Positions 1-8,430 are shown, numbered from the stretch's first letter. The stretch: DNA of 49,833 nucleotides from Verrucomicrobiota bacterium (GCA_016871535.1 VHCZ01000013.1:1-49833); one strand, 5' to 3'. Notes: generated by a model not told the origin, from the letters alone. Numbers and translations are program-made.

Positions 1-1402
1 AACTGCCTTCGCGCAGCACGCCGCGCTCGCGGAGTTTGAAAGCAGTCGCGGGAAGCGAAGTCATTCGGCGGATCGCGTCCTCCAACCGCAGGACTTTCAG
101 CTCGCGAACGTAGCGCGAGAGGATGCGCGCGTTGTTTCCATAGCCGCGCGGATGCGGAACGCCCTCGTTAAATCGCCGGACGCCGCTATCGGAAGCAATC
201 ATCGTGTTTGGATGACTCAGAAACTTTCGAAGGTCGTCTTCGTTGATGCCGTGGAAGACGCCGGATGCGCCGCCGTTCTTGTGAATTTCCAGAATCAATT
301 CGATCTGGTCCTCCAGCGAATCGGAGCCGCGCGCGGATTGGGCGGCTTCGACGACACTTTTTCCATTCAGGCTCGTGTCCTTCTTGTAATTGGCGATGAC
401 GGCATAGGCGTAGTTTTCGCGCTGGCTTTTCCTCAGACTGTCCTTCATCTGTTGCACGATCTTCGCCTTCTGAGCGGGATCATTGAGGCGTTCCGTGAAC
501 TTTTCGTTGCCGCCTTCGCGCGCCTCGGACGGCACGAGTTGGCTGAGACCCGTGCTGGATGCCGTGTAAGCGTATTGGTCCTGCGTGATGTCCAGTCCCT
601 CCGCGCGCGCGCGCGCGATCGCGGCCAGCACTTTGTCTGCTTGTCCCCACGCGCTCGGACCGGAGAGCTTGATGTGAGAGACGTGGGCGCGGACGCCGGC
701 CTCCCGGGCGATTTGGAAGAGCTCGTTGAGCGCGTCGAAAATCCGCGGCCCTTCGTCACGCATGTGGCTGGCGTAAATTCCGTCGTAACGCGCCACGACT
801 TTGGCGAGTTCGACGAGTTCCTCCGTTTTGGCGAAGGTACCTGGCAGGTAAATCAAGCCGGTTGAAATCCCCAGCGCGCCTTCTGTCATCGCTTGCTCGA
901 CGGAGGTTTTCATTCTCGACAGCTCCTCGTCGTTGGGAGGACGCATGAAGGAACCGCCCATTGCCGCGGATCGAATTGTGCCGTGGCCGATTAGCGTTGC
1001 GACGTTCACGGAGGCGCCGGTCGATTCGATCTGACGCCACAACTCAGCGATGTCCCGCATGGACGAACCGCAATTGCCCAGCACCAGCGTGGTCACTCCC
1101 ATGCGCGCGAAATTCTCGGCCAACGGCATTTCACGGATGTCCTCCGCATGCGTGTGAACGTCGATGAATCCGGGCGCCACGATCAAGCCTGTGGCGTTGA
1201 TTTCCTTCTCCCCGGCGCCGAGATGTTTTCCCAGAGCCGCGATTCTCCCGTTCTTGATGCCGACATCCGCGAAGTAAGCCGGATTTCCCAGCCCGTCCAC
1301 GATTCGACCGTGGCGGATAACTAAGTCGAAGGTTTCAGACCTGGCGCGCGAACTGAAGAAGAGGAAAACGCAGAGGCAAAGCGTACGGTGGCTGACTCGC
1401 AT
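1..1402 (-). CDS. D-aminoacylase / N-acyl-D-amino-acid deacylase family amidohydrolase (C-terminus cut by window edge)
   Basis: I translated this frame by eye from the reverse complement. It starts at ATG 1402 and stays open to base 1, giving 467 codons with the C-terminus outside the window. The N-terminus (MRVSHRTLCLCVFLFF) looks like a signal peptide, so the enzyme is probably exported. Zinc-site features of the amidohydrolase superfamily are visible: H-T-H at residues 83-85, G-N-C-G near 110-112 (the Cys ligand typical of D-aminoacylases), then S-H-M-R-D-E, H-V-S-H-I-K and A-S-D-S-G-V further on. The family hydrolyses N-acyl-D-amino acids or related amides; the substrate here is unknown. 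It lies downstream of the broken kinase gene on the same strand, with about 175 nt between them. The ORF on the plus strand at 152-865 is a shadow of this gene. Confidence 0.85.
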   Translation of the reverse strand, partial: MRVSHRTLCLCVFLFFSSRARSETFDLVIRHGRIVDGLGNPAYFADVGIKNGRIAALGKHLGAGEKEINATGLIVAPGFIDVHTHAEDIREMPLAENFARMGVTTLVLGNCGSSMRDIAELWRQIESTGASVNVATLIGHGTIRSAAMGGSFMRPPNDEELSRMKTSVEQAMTEGALGISTGLIYLPGTFAKTEELVELAKVVARYDGIYASHMRDEGPRIFDALNELFQIAREAGVRAHVSHIKLSGPSAWGQADKVLAAIARARAEGLDITQDQYAYTASSTGLSQLVPSEAREGGNEKFTERLNDPAQKAKIVQQMKDSLRKSQRENYAYAVIANYKKDTSLNGKSVVEAAQSARGSDSLEDQIELILEIHKNGGASGVFHGINEDDLRKFLSHPNTMIASDSGVRRFNEGVPHPRGYGNNARILSRYVRELKVLRLEDAIRRMTSLPATAFKLRERGVLREGS

Positions 1403-1417
1403 CGGACGTTTCTAACG

Positions 1418-1441
1418 GGTGTCGCGAAAAAAGGCGACACC
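1418..1441. other. Perfect 8-bp hairpin upstream of the deacylase gene
   Basis: GGTGTCGC at 1418-1425 and GCGACACC at 1434-1441 are exact reverse complements separated by an 8-nt purine loop. The hairpin ends 16 nt upstream of the deacylase ATG, in its probable 5' leader. No T-run follows on either strand, so it is not an ordinary intrinsic terminator. A role as leader structure or operator is possible but unproven. The rest of 1403-1578 shows nothing recognisable. Confidence 0.4.
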
Positions 1442-1578
1442 GGACAAGAGATCAAAGAGATCAATCTTGCCTCATCGTACCGCGTGGCAGTTGGGCCAGC
1501 GCATGTAAATCGTACGAGCTGTCTGACAGAAGAATCAACAAGTCAAGAATCGACCCGTTCACAGCATGATTTGCTCAG

Positions 1579-3533
1579 TCATGCTCCTTGGCAGCTCACT
1601 TTCTTCTGCTCGCTCGTTCCCGAAGCCATTTCACATCCGGACTGTTCGCTATGAAGTATCGATCCTCGAAACGATTGCTCCGTGTCCCAAAAACCCACTC
1701 CCCCTTTGACGCAGTTGGCGTAGGTTTGTCCATCCGGAGAAAAAGCGCCGCTCTGCCATTGAGTGCCAAGCTGGATTTTTTTCACTTCCCGCCATGAGGC
1801 GGTTTCCCAAACGATGATCTCAGTGATGGCGTTGGCCGCCAGGAAGCGACCATCTGGCGAAAAGGACAGCGAACCCATGAACCGCTCGGTGGACCCGGAA
1901 AGTGTCGTGAGGAGTTCCTTCGAGGCCACATCCCAGATTTTGACGGTCAGATCGTGGCCGGCCGTGGCCAGGATTTTTCCATCCGCCGAGAATCGCCCAC
2001 ACGGTGCGTGTGACCGCGCCAGGTGAAGATTTCGTCGCCCTGGCAACGCTGCCACAGGTAGCGCCACTCAAACCCGCGCAGGTCGTCCTCGCCGGGCTTG
2101 GGGGAATGGTATTTTTTCAGCAAGCTCACCGCGCGGCCAAGGTGAGACTCGTCCAGGGCGACACTGGCCAGTTTCATGTCGGCGACATACAAGCTGAGGC
2201 GTAGCTCCCGCGCGTTCTGTTCAGCGCGCTGGAGGTTTTGATCGGCCCGCAACCTTTCGTCATATTCGGCTTTCCGGGCCTGGTCGATTTGAAACGCCGC
2301 GATGGGCGAGCCAATAGCGACGGCGAGGAGGAGGAGCGCCATGGCTGCACTGAGGCTTGCAACACGCGGATTGCGTCGGCACCAGCGCCAGGCGCGTTCA
2401 GTCTGGGTCACGCGACGCGCAAGAATTGGTTTGTCGGCGAGGAAACGGCCTAATTCCTCGGCCAGTTCTTGCGCGGTGGCGTAGCGTTTGGCCGGCTCCT
2501 TCTCCAGGCATTTGAGGCAGATCATTTCGAGGTCGATGGGCAAGGTGCGATTGAACAAATGAGGCAAGACCGGATCGCTCTCCAGCATCAGCCGCAACGT
2601 TTCTACTGCAGTCGGAGCTTGGAAAGGTGGGCGGCCCGTGAGCAACTCATAGAGCAGCGCGCCCAACCCATAAACGTCGCTCCAGGGACCGATCTGGGAT
2701 TTGTGATTTCTGATTTCTGATTTCTGATTTTCGCTCGACGTCGGCACGTTGACTGAACGGTGGCTTTCAGTCTGGACTCCGCGCTCCGCGTGCCACACTC
2801 CGCATTGCTCCGGCGGCATATAGCACGGTGAACCCATCGGCGCGCCTGATTGCGTAAGCTGAGAGTCGTCATGCACCAGCCGCGCCAGGCCGAAATCCAG
2901 CACGCGCGGTTGTTGTTCCGGCGTCAGGATCACGTTGGCGGGCTTGACATCCCGGTGCAGCACCCCTTGCTGATGCGCATAATGAATCGCCGACGCCACA
3001 GCCGCGGTGATCTCCGCCGCTTGCTTGGGCGAGAAGGGCCGCGTGCGCGCCAACTCGGCCAGGTTCGCCCCCGGCACATAGTCCATCGAGAAGTAATGCT
3101 GCCCATCCTGTTCGCCGATGTCGTGCACGCTGACGATGTTCGGATGTTGGAGCTTCGCCGCCGCGCGGGCTTCGCGTTGGAAGCGCTCCACATCCGTCGG
3201 CGTGGCCAACACGCCGGCGCGGATCAATTTCACCGCGACGATGGCATCAAGGCTCGTGTGGCGGGCTTTATAAACGATGCCCATGCCGCCGCGGGCGATC
3301 TCTTCCAGCAGTTCGTATTTGCCGAGTCGTCTCGGCGCGCTGGGCGGCAGGGCGGAATCTTCCGGGATAACGATGTGAAGCGTAGCTTTAGAGTCGGATT
3401 CGGTCGGAGTGACTAACGGAATCTCAGCGGCGGAGAGACCGCCGGCCACCAGACAGCTTGGGCAAAGGCCGGCAGGGGCGTCCGCGGGCACGGGTTGGCC
3501 GCATTGGGGGCAGGAAGCGATACTCTTGGTCAT
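1579..3533 (-). pseudogene. Frameshifted zinc-ribbon Ser/Thr protein kinase with WD40 repeats
   Basis: The kinase frame runs from ATG 3533 to a stop at 1947. It holds a zinc ribbon (C8-x2-C, C24-x2-C), a glycine loop ARGGMG near 80-85, VAVK (K102), HRDVKPAN (D195), DFG at 213-215 and one membrane segment near 385-410. The chain then reaches GHTHRV, the start of a WD40 blade, and leaves frame. The missing repeats (RFSADGK, DLTVKIWD, SFSPDGRFLA) continue in another frame to a stop at 1579. WD40 alignment suggests about 7 nt are lost near 2006. Only about three blades remain, fewer than usual for such proteins. The start is set by an ATGA overlap with the upstream zinc-ribbon gene. Known relatives are transmembrane signalling kinases paired with ECF sigma factors. 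A sequencing error could also explain the shift. Confidence 0.8.
2698..2812. repeat. Heptamer tandem-repeat locus inside the kinase gene (locus A)
   Basis: Five 7-bp units run from 2698 to 2732 (GATTTGT, three exact GATTTCT, GATTTTC). After a 42-nt spacer, units of the type GACTCCG, CGCTCCG, CACTCCG follow at 2775-2802. The right-hand units match those of the rpsK-rpsD spacer. Read in the kinase frame, the insert encodes about 38 residues (roughly residues 244-281) between CYMPPEQ and GPWSDVYGLG, two motifs that normally lie close together in these kinases. Confidence 0.75.
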
Positions 3534-3772
3534 GATTTGCTTGAAGTGGGGGCTGAAGGGGATGCCGGAGGCAAGGTGTTCAGCGGCGAGAGGGTGACGC
3601 CTGTGTGCTCCTCCTCCGGCGCCTGAGAGCGTGCTGCCATCGACTGCGTGGGTGGCGCTGGGATGACGATCAGGTGCTGGCACTTGGGGCAGAGAATCTG
3701 TCGGCCGGCGTGGCGTTCATCGACCCGCAACCGCTGCGCGCAATGCGGACAGGCGAACTTGAAATCGCTCAT
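3530..3772 (-). CDS. Small zinc-ribbon protein upstream of the kinase
   Basis: Eighty residues. The N-terminus MSDFKFACPHC followed by ILCPKCQ gives two C-x2-C pairs about 20 residues apart, a zinc-ribbon of the kind common in PVC bacteria ahead of membrane or kinase proteins. The rest is Pro/Ser/Ala-rich and probably unstructured. I prefer ATG 3772 over the in-frame ATG 3790, because GAAAGG lies 10 nt before it. The TGA (3532-3530) overlaps the kinase ATG (3533-3531) as ATGA, so the two are probably translationally coupled. Order on the strand is sigma factor, this gene, kinase. Function unknown beyond probable zinc binding. Confidence 0.7.
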   Translation of the reverse strand: MSDFKFACPHCAQRLRVDERHAGRQILCPKCQHLIVIPAPPTQSMAARSQAPEEEHTGVTLSPLNTLPPASPSAPTSSKS

Positions 3773-3874
3773 GACATTCGGACCTTTCACACCGGTTCTA
3801 TTGTGTTCAGGTCGAAAGGTTGCAAAGTTTTTGCCGTGTCGAGCAGCCCAGGAGCAATCGCGGTGAAGCGGCAG

Positions 3875-4666
3875 TTACGATGCGAGCACGCGGAACAGAT
3901 GCCGCAATTCGTCCTGAACTTCATCGGGACCGGAAACCGTCTGCGCCACTTCCTCGCGCAAAAGTTCCCGATAGCGTTGGCGGAGTCGGTGGACCCACGA
4001 TTTCACGGTTGATTCCGTCACGCCGAATCGAGGAGCAAGCGCGGCGTAGCCTTCACCGCTCGGTTCGCCCAGTAACGCGCCTTGGAGCGCCTCGAAGCGT
4101 TCGATCGTCCCGAGTTCCTCTTGCTCTGCCTGGAGCCGCGCAAGCACGCGATCCAGCAGCGTCAGCGCCCAGCGCCGCTCAAAGAGTTTGTCTGCGCGGG
4201 CGAGATCCGCCGGTTCCACTTTGTAGCGCCCTTCTGCCTCGAGCGCGTCGAGGGGAACGAGTTCGAGGCCCGCCCCTCGCTTGATCCGGTTGGACTTTTG
4301 CCATTCGTTGGCCAGGAAGTTTTGCATTCCGCAAAGCAGAAATGTGCGGAAGCGGCCTTTGGCCTGGTCCGCCCGGGTGATCCAGTCGCTCGCGAGCAGG
4401 CGATAAAAGAATTCTTGCGTGAGATCCCGCGCATCCTCTGGAGCGAAACCTCGCCGGCGCACAAAGGCATAAAGCGAATACCAATAAGCGCGGCAAAGTG
4501 CTTCGAGCGCTCCGCGAGATTGCGGCGAGATCTTGCGCCCGGCGGCTAACACCACACTCCAATGAGTCGTCCCGAAAACGGCGTCGCGGAGGTGAACATC
4601 GGAAGTTTCGGAGCGGCGCTGCACCGGGCCAGCATAAAACATATCTGCGTGGATATGCACGCCCAA
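3875..4666 (-). CDS. ECF-type RNA polymerase sigma factor, kinase-associated type
   Basis: 263 residues. The motif FGTTHWSVVLAA near residue 31 and LTQEFFYRLL near 82 are typical of the extracytoplasmic-function sigma factors found beside Hanks-type kinases in Planctomycetes and Verrucomicrobia. Region 2 spans about 55-120 and region 4, with helix-turn-helix FGVTESTVKSWVHRLRQRY, about 205-245. It would direct RNA polymerase to a regulon probably controlled by the kinase just downstream. The first ATG is at 4666; ATG 4642 (MFYAGP) is a possible alternative, and the conserved region starts only near residue 29. It is divergent from the aldolase gene at 4779. Since the kinase is frameshifted, this pathway may no longer be intact. 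Confidence 0.9.
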   Translation of the reverse strand: MGVHIHADMFYAGPVQRRSETSDVHLRDAVFGTTHWSVVLAAGRKISPQSRGALEALCRAYWYSLYAFVRRRGFAPEDARDLTQEFFYRLLASDWITRADQAKGRFRTFLLCGMQNFLANEWQKSNRIKRGAGLELVPLDALEAEGRYKVEPADLARADKLFERRWALTLLDRVLARLQAEQEELGTIERFEALQGALLGEPSGEGYAALAPRFGVTESTVKSWVHRLRQRYRELLREEVAQTVSGPDEVQDELRHLFRVLAS

Positions 4667-4778
4667 TGAACGATGGTGAAGAAGCGCGGAAGCGCGCCGC
4701 GCTCCGAGTGTTTGCTCTGAGGATTTCTTTCCTGTAGAAACGAAACCGCTAAAAGTTCAATCGTAATGCCTGTAATTT

Positions 4779-5675
4779 ATGCCGACACACTGGGAAGGGA
4801 TTTTTTGCGCGTTGTGGACCCCGACCGATGAAAACGGCGCGATCCTCGAAAAGACGCTGAAAACGAACCTTGAGTTCGTGACGAGCAAAGCCGTCCAGGG
4901 CTTGCTTGCGCTGGGAAGCACGGGCGAGTTTCTCCAACTGGAGGTGTCCGCTCGGAAAGATTTTCTGAAGAAAGTGCTGGCCTGGTCGGGCGGCTTGCCG
5001 GTCATCGCGAACATCAGCGACATCCGGCCCAGTGTGGTGGCCGAGTTGGGCCGAGTCGCCCGCGAGCACGGCGCGGCCGCGGTCGCGGTGTTGCCGCCAT
5101 ATTTCTTCCCGCTCGCCCAGGCTGATCTGGCAGAGTTTTTCGTCCGCGCCGGAGAAGCGGCGAAGCTTCCGCTGTTTCTCTATAATTTTCCCGAACGCAC
5201 TGGGAATCGGATTGCGCTGGAGACGGTCGCGGCAGTTGCGGATCGAATCCAACTTGCGGGAGTGAAGCAAAGCGGCGCTGAATTCGCGTATCATCAACCG
5301 CTGGTTGAATTGGGGCGCCGCAGGAGTTTCGTCGTGTTCACAGGCTCTGATACTCGTCTTCCGGAGGCCATGGCGATGGGCGTGAACGGATGCGTCAGCG
5401 GGCTTGCCAACGCTGTCCCGGAAGTGATGTTGGAGGTTTTCGCGGGCGCCCGGCGCGGACCTGGTTCGACGCAAAGCCGAGCAGCCGAGCGAATGCGTCA
5501 GCTTGGCGAGCTGGTCGATCGGCTGGAATTTCCACTGAACGTCGCGGCCGTCATCGAGGCGCGAAATCTTTCTCCGGGCCATCCGAAGTCCGTGGTTTCA
5601 ACAGAAACTGAGCAGCGGTACCAAAAACTGAAAAGCGAGGTGCGGCAACTTTTCCAGGAATGGAGGTTGATCTGA
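4779..5675 (+). CDS. DapA / N-acetylneuraminate lyase family aldolase
   Basis: 298 residues, usual for the class I aldolases that condense or cleave pyruvate through a lysine Schiff base in a TIM barrel. Visible motifs: GSTGEF at 46-51 (pyruvate carboxylate loop), YNFPERTGN with Tyr135 and Arg140, and the Schiff-base lysine K163 in GVKQSG. These match the geometry of dihydrodipicolinate synthase, but GSTGE is nearer to N-acetylneuraminate lyase and sugar-acid aldolases, and no lysine-pathway genes are adjacent. The substrate is therefore left open. No clear Shine-Dalgarno precedes ATG 4779. The gene converges with mutY, 11 nt separating the two stop codons. Confidence 0.88.
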   Translation: MPTHWEGIFCALWTPTDENGAILEKTLKTNLEFVTSKAVQGLLALGSTGEFLQLEVSARKDFLKKVLAWSGGLPVIANISDIRPSVVAELGRVAREHGAAAVAVLPPYFFPLAQADLAEFFVRAGEAAKLPLFLYNFPERTGNRIALETVAAVADRIQLAGVKQSGAEFAYHQPLVELGRRRSFVVFTGSDTRLPEAMAMGVNGCVSGLANAVPEVMLEVFAGARRGPGSTQSRAAERMRQLGELVDRLEFPLNVAAVIEARNLSPGHPKSVVSTETEQRYQKLKSEVRQLFQEWRLI

Positions 5676-5686
5676 TGGATCGGCGT

Positions 5687-6787
5687 TCAGTGTGGTTTCC
5701 GAGGCCCGGCCTTTTCGCGCAGAGCCACGACGATTCGTTGATGGGCGCCGGGAAATGCGAGGTCACGCAATTGACGCGCGGTGCACCAGCGTGTTCTTGG
5801 GACCCTCTCCTGAAGCCGGACATCTGTGGTCGCGGTGAATACTTCCAACTGAATGCGGTAACGAGTGATCGTGTGATTGACGACGCAGAGCGCTTGAACG
5901 TCGCGGGCGCGGAAGCCGAGACATCGGCGAGCTTGGCTTTGAACGCTCTCAGCACGACCGTTTGTTTCCAGGTTGGGAAATTCCCAAAGATCGGCGTTGA
6001 CGCCGTCTGGCGGCCGCTGCCGGACCAGGAAACGCCCGCGATGACGAACTGCGAAAGCCACGAGCCGGCGCAGTGCAGTTTTGGGCCGGGACAACTTGAC
6101 GGGGTATTGCTCAACTCGACCTTCCCTAAAAGCGCGGCAGAATTGTCGGCAAGGACATCGCTCGCATTTCGGCTGACGCGGAGCGCAGACCGTAGCGCCA
6201 AGCTCCATGAGCGCTTGATTCAGATCGGCGCAGCTTCGTTGCTGGGGTTTCGGGTTCTCAGCGGCGAAACTCACCAGGGCCTGAGCCAGAGACCAGAGCC
6301 GGCGTTGGGTCCGGGATTTCGCGGGATGGGTTGCGATGCCGAAAATGCGTGTCAGGACGCGAGTGACGTTGCCGTCGAGGATGGGGGCTGGTTGGTTGAA
6401 TGCAATGCTGCAAATTGCGCCCGCCGTGTAACGTCCGATGCCGGGGAGCGTGATGATCTCGCCGAAAGTTCTCGGAAAGTTTCCGGCGTGGTTTGAAACG
6501 ATCAGGCAAGCGGCTCGCTGGAGATTCCGCGCTCGAGTGTAGTAACCGAGGCCCGCCCAACATCGCAGGACGTCGGAGACCTTGGCGCGGGCGAGCGCGC
6601 GGACGGTAGGGAATCGCCGCATCCACCATTCCCAGTACGGAATGACTGTTTTAACCTGAGTTTGTTGGAGCATGATTTCCGAGATCCAAATACCGTAAGG
6701 ATCAGAGGTCCGACGCCATGGGAGGTCGCGAGCATTTTGCCGGTACCAACCAAGCAAAGGACGGACAAGGCATTGGGGCGCGGACAT
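5687..6787 (-). CDS. mutY: A/G-specific adenine DNA glycosylase MutY
   Basis: 366 residues, normal for MutY, which removes adenine mispaired with 8-oxoguanine. Seen in order: SEIMLQQTQV with catalytic Glu37, the helix-hairpin-helix LPGIGRYTA at 114-122, catalytic Asp138 in ILDGNVTRV, and the iron-sulfur loop C201-x6-C208-x2-C211-x5-C217. A C-terminal NUDIX-like recognition domain follows (about 240-355, with RFLVRQRPPDGVNADLWEFPN). All key residues are present, so it should be active. It reads away from the repeat element that fills the space to rnhC. Confidence 0.96.
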   Translation of the reverse strand: MSAPQCLVRPLLGWYRQNARDLPWRRTSDPYGIWISEIMLQQTQVKTVIPYWEWWMRRFPTVRALARAKVSDVLRCWAGLGYYTRARNLQRAACLIVSNHAGNFPRTFGEIITLPGIGRYTAGAICSIAFNQPAPILDGNVTRVLTRIFGIATHPAKSRTQRRLWSLAQALVSFAAENPKPQQRSCADLNQALMELGATVCAPRQPKCERCPCRQFCRAFREGRVEQYPVKLSRPKTALRRLVAFAVRHRGRFLVRQRPPDGVNADLWEFPNLETNGRAESVQSQARRCLGFRARDVQALCVVNHTITRYRIQLEVFTATTDVRLQERVPRTRWCTARQLRDLAFPGAHQRIVVALREKAGPRKPH

Positions 6788-6848
6788 ACGGCTTTCAGTT
6801 TCGGGCTGGCGAATGGAAGGTTGCGCCGCCCATACCTGTCAACCGCAT

Positions 6849-7120
6849 TTACTGATCAGACCGTGGGATAGGATACACTTTGCCAGGAGGGATTTTGGCC
6901 AGCCGCGAGGAGCGCGCGAGGCGGTGGATCCTTGCGATCCACAACGAGCGAGCGACGAAGCGGCGGGCCAAAAGACCCCCGGCCCTGCGGGTTGCGCCGC
7001 ATTTGGGATCTGGCTTTGTTGCGCCTCAGTCGAAGATCCACCAGGGATATTCTCCTTCGTCGCGCCTGAGCCCAAATGCGACGCAACAAAGTGTATTCTA
7101 TCCCACGGTCTGATCAGTAA
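6849..7120 (+). mobile_element. Three-stem palindromic element, copy 1 (non-coding, MITE-like)
   Basis: 272 bp. The outer arms 6849-6882 and 7087-7120 (34 nt each) are inverted repeats with one mismatch. Inside lie two more inverted repeats. Stem P2 pairs GGGATTTTGGCC (6889-6900) with GGCCAAAAGACCC around 6966-6978 and itself encloses GTGGATC/GATCCAC. Stem P3 pairs TTGCGCCGCATTTGGG around 6992 with CCCAAATGCGACGCAA at 7071-7086. The whole could fold as a three-way junction. The core is shared with copies at 41307 and 49709. No transposase or credible ORF is present. Termini TTACTG...CAGTAA fit insertion at a TA dinucleotide. It occupies most of the 400-nt mutY-rnhC gap; the flanks 6788-6848 and 7121-7187 show nothing else. 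Confidence 0.8.
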
Positions 7121-7187
7121 GCACGAAGGCGTCTTAACAATCCGAAAGAGAATTGGCGGATGCTTCTGCGCCTCTTAAGATCGCGTT

Positions 7188-8144
7188 GTGAAACCGCTCA
7201 CGACTTACACCTGCAAACTGACCGACGCGCAATCGAAGGCTCTGCTGGCCTGGCTGCGCGCACAGGATTACGAGTTTCGGGACGTTCCGTATGCTGTATT
7301 CGCGGCCGCGAAAGAAGACGTGAACATCGTGGCCTACGAGAGTCGGAAACTCGTGGTCCAGGGAAAGGGAACACAGGACTTCGTCGAGTTCGTTCTTGAA
7401 CCCCAGATCCTGCGCGAGGCACGGCTGGGTTACGAAGCGATTTTGAATCCCGATCTGCTGCTCCCGCGCATAGGCGTGGACGAAAGCGGGAAAGGCGATT
7501 TCTTCGGGCCGCTGTGTGTCGCGGGAGTTTACGTCAATGCGCAAGCCATCAAATCCTGGGAAGGATCGGGCATCAGGGACTCGAAAAAGATCTCCAGCGA
7601 CAAAGCTATCGCGGACTTTGCGGATCTAATAAACCGGACGCCAGGGTGCATTACGCGAGTCGTTCCGATCGGAAACGAGGCGTACAATCGGCTCTTCAGA
7701 AGATTGCACAGCGTCAACACCATGCTGGCCTGGGGCCACGCGCGAGCGATCGAGAACCTGATGCTTCAGAAGCATCGGATGAATCCCCCGCCCGTTCGTG
7801 CGATTAGCGATCAGTTTGCGGCGAAGAAGGAGGTCGTGGCTGGGGCCCTGATGAGCTTGGGGCGCGAGATTGAGTTGATCCAACGCCATAAAGCGGAGGC
7901 CGACGTTGCGGTCGCCGCCGCCTCAATACTGGCCAGGCACGAGTTTTTGACTCGCCTGGCCGCCATGGGCAAGAAATGGGGCATGCATTTTCCGAAGGGA
8001 GCCTCTCAACTCGTGGAGTCGGCCGGAAAGGAGTTCGTTGCGAAACATGGGCCAGAAAGGCTTTCAGACGTGGCAAAGATGCACTTTCGGACCTCGGCTC
8101 GCGTGTTGGGAGTTGCGAACTCGAATTCAGAGAAGTCTGGGTAG
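7188..8144 (+). CDS. rnhC: Ribonuclease HIII
   Basis: 318 residues with a GTG start. It degrades the RNA strand of RNA-DNA hybrids (R-loops, primers) using metal ions. The N-terminal ~80 residues resemble the TBP-like substrate-binding domain that separates RNase HIII from HII. The catalytic domain opens with GVDESGKGDFFGPL (D98, E99), followed by RDSKKIS, an Asp in AISDQF near 207, and AASILARHEF. Length and domain order are normal. There is no obvious Shine-Dalgarno. The gene begins 67 nt after the palindromic element, whose right arm could lie in its promoter or leader. No terminator is visible between it and the tuf promoter. Confidence 0.93.
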   Translation: MKPLTTYTCKLTDAQSKALLAWLRAQDYEFRDVPYAVFAAAKEDVNIVAYESRKLVVQGKGTQDFVEFVLEPQILREARLGYEAILNPDLLLPRIGVDESGKGDFFGPLCVAGVYVNAQAIKSWEGSGIRDSKKISSDKAIADFADLINRTPGCITRVVPIGNEAYNRLFRRLHSVNTMLAWGHARAIENLMLQKHRMNPPPVRAISDQFAAKKEVVAGALMSLGREIELIQRHKAEADVAVAAASILARHEFLTRLAAMGKKWGMHFPKGASQLVESAGKEFVAKHGPERLSDVAKMHFRTSARVLGVANSNSEKSG

Positions 8145-8272
8145 CGTAGAGTGGTTAATCTGGGGCTATAATCGACTTGGCTAATGCGTCCGCCGAAACT
8201 AGGGCTAAGCTCCGACAATTGCGGAGGATGGAGAAACAGAGTAGTTTCGTGTGAAAATTATCTAAAAAACCA

Positions 8273-8300
8273 TTGACACTCGAACGGGCGCTTCTATATT
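8273..8300 (+). promoter_or_regulatory. Sigma-70-type promoter for tRNA-Thr / tuf
   Basis: TTGACA at 8273-8278 and TATATT at 8295-8300 with a 16-bp spacer, preceded by an A/T-rich stretch (8251-8270) resembling an UP element. It is the best promoter match I see in the window and fits a strong housekeeping promoter. Predicted transcription start is near 8307, giving a leader of about 125 nt before tRNA-Thr. Confidence 0.75.
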
Positions 8301-8334
8301 CCGTCGAAAATTAAAAACGCCGTCAGACAGTTAG

Positions 8335-8393
8335 AAAGCCATTAATCCCGGATGCTTTTCCTGAAGAGAAGTCGGGGTTAAGATAGGCTTTTT
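8335..8393 (+). terminator. Leader hairpin with T-run (possible attenuator) before tRNA-Thr
   Basis: AAAGCC at 8335-8340 pairs with GGCTTT at 8386-8391, and TTAATCCCGG pairs imperfectly with GGGGTTAA (8374-8381) inside it. The right side runs into TTTTT (8389-8393). It sits between promoter and tRNA, so it looks like an attenuator or processing structure rather than the end of a gene. The stem has internal loops, so strength is uncertain. Confidence 0.45.
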
Positions 8394-8430
8394 GTCCTTT
8401 TTCGGGGGTCAGGATGGAAAAGTTGACGTT

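Noticed and set aside
152-865. A plus-strand 237-residue frame at the left edge
   Set aside because: The reverse strand encodes a clear amidohydrolase with zinc ligands in the same region.
1418-1441. Reading the 1418-1441 hairpin as an intrinsic terminator of the kinase gene
   Set aside because: The T-rich stretch is in the loop, not after the stem, on the minus strand; kept only as an unassigned hairpin.
5660-6496. A 278-residue plus-strand frame opposite mutY
   Set aside because: The minus-strand frame carries all MutY motifs; this one has none.
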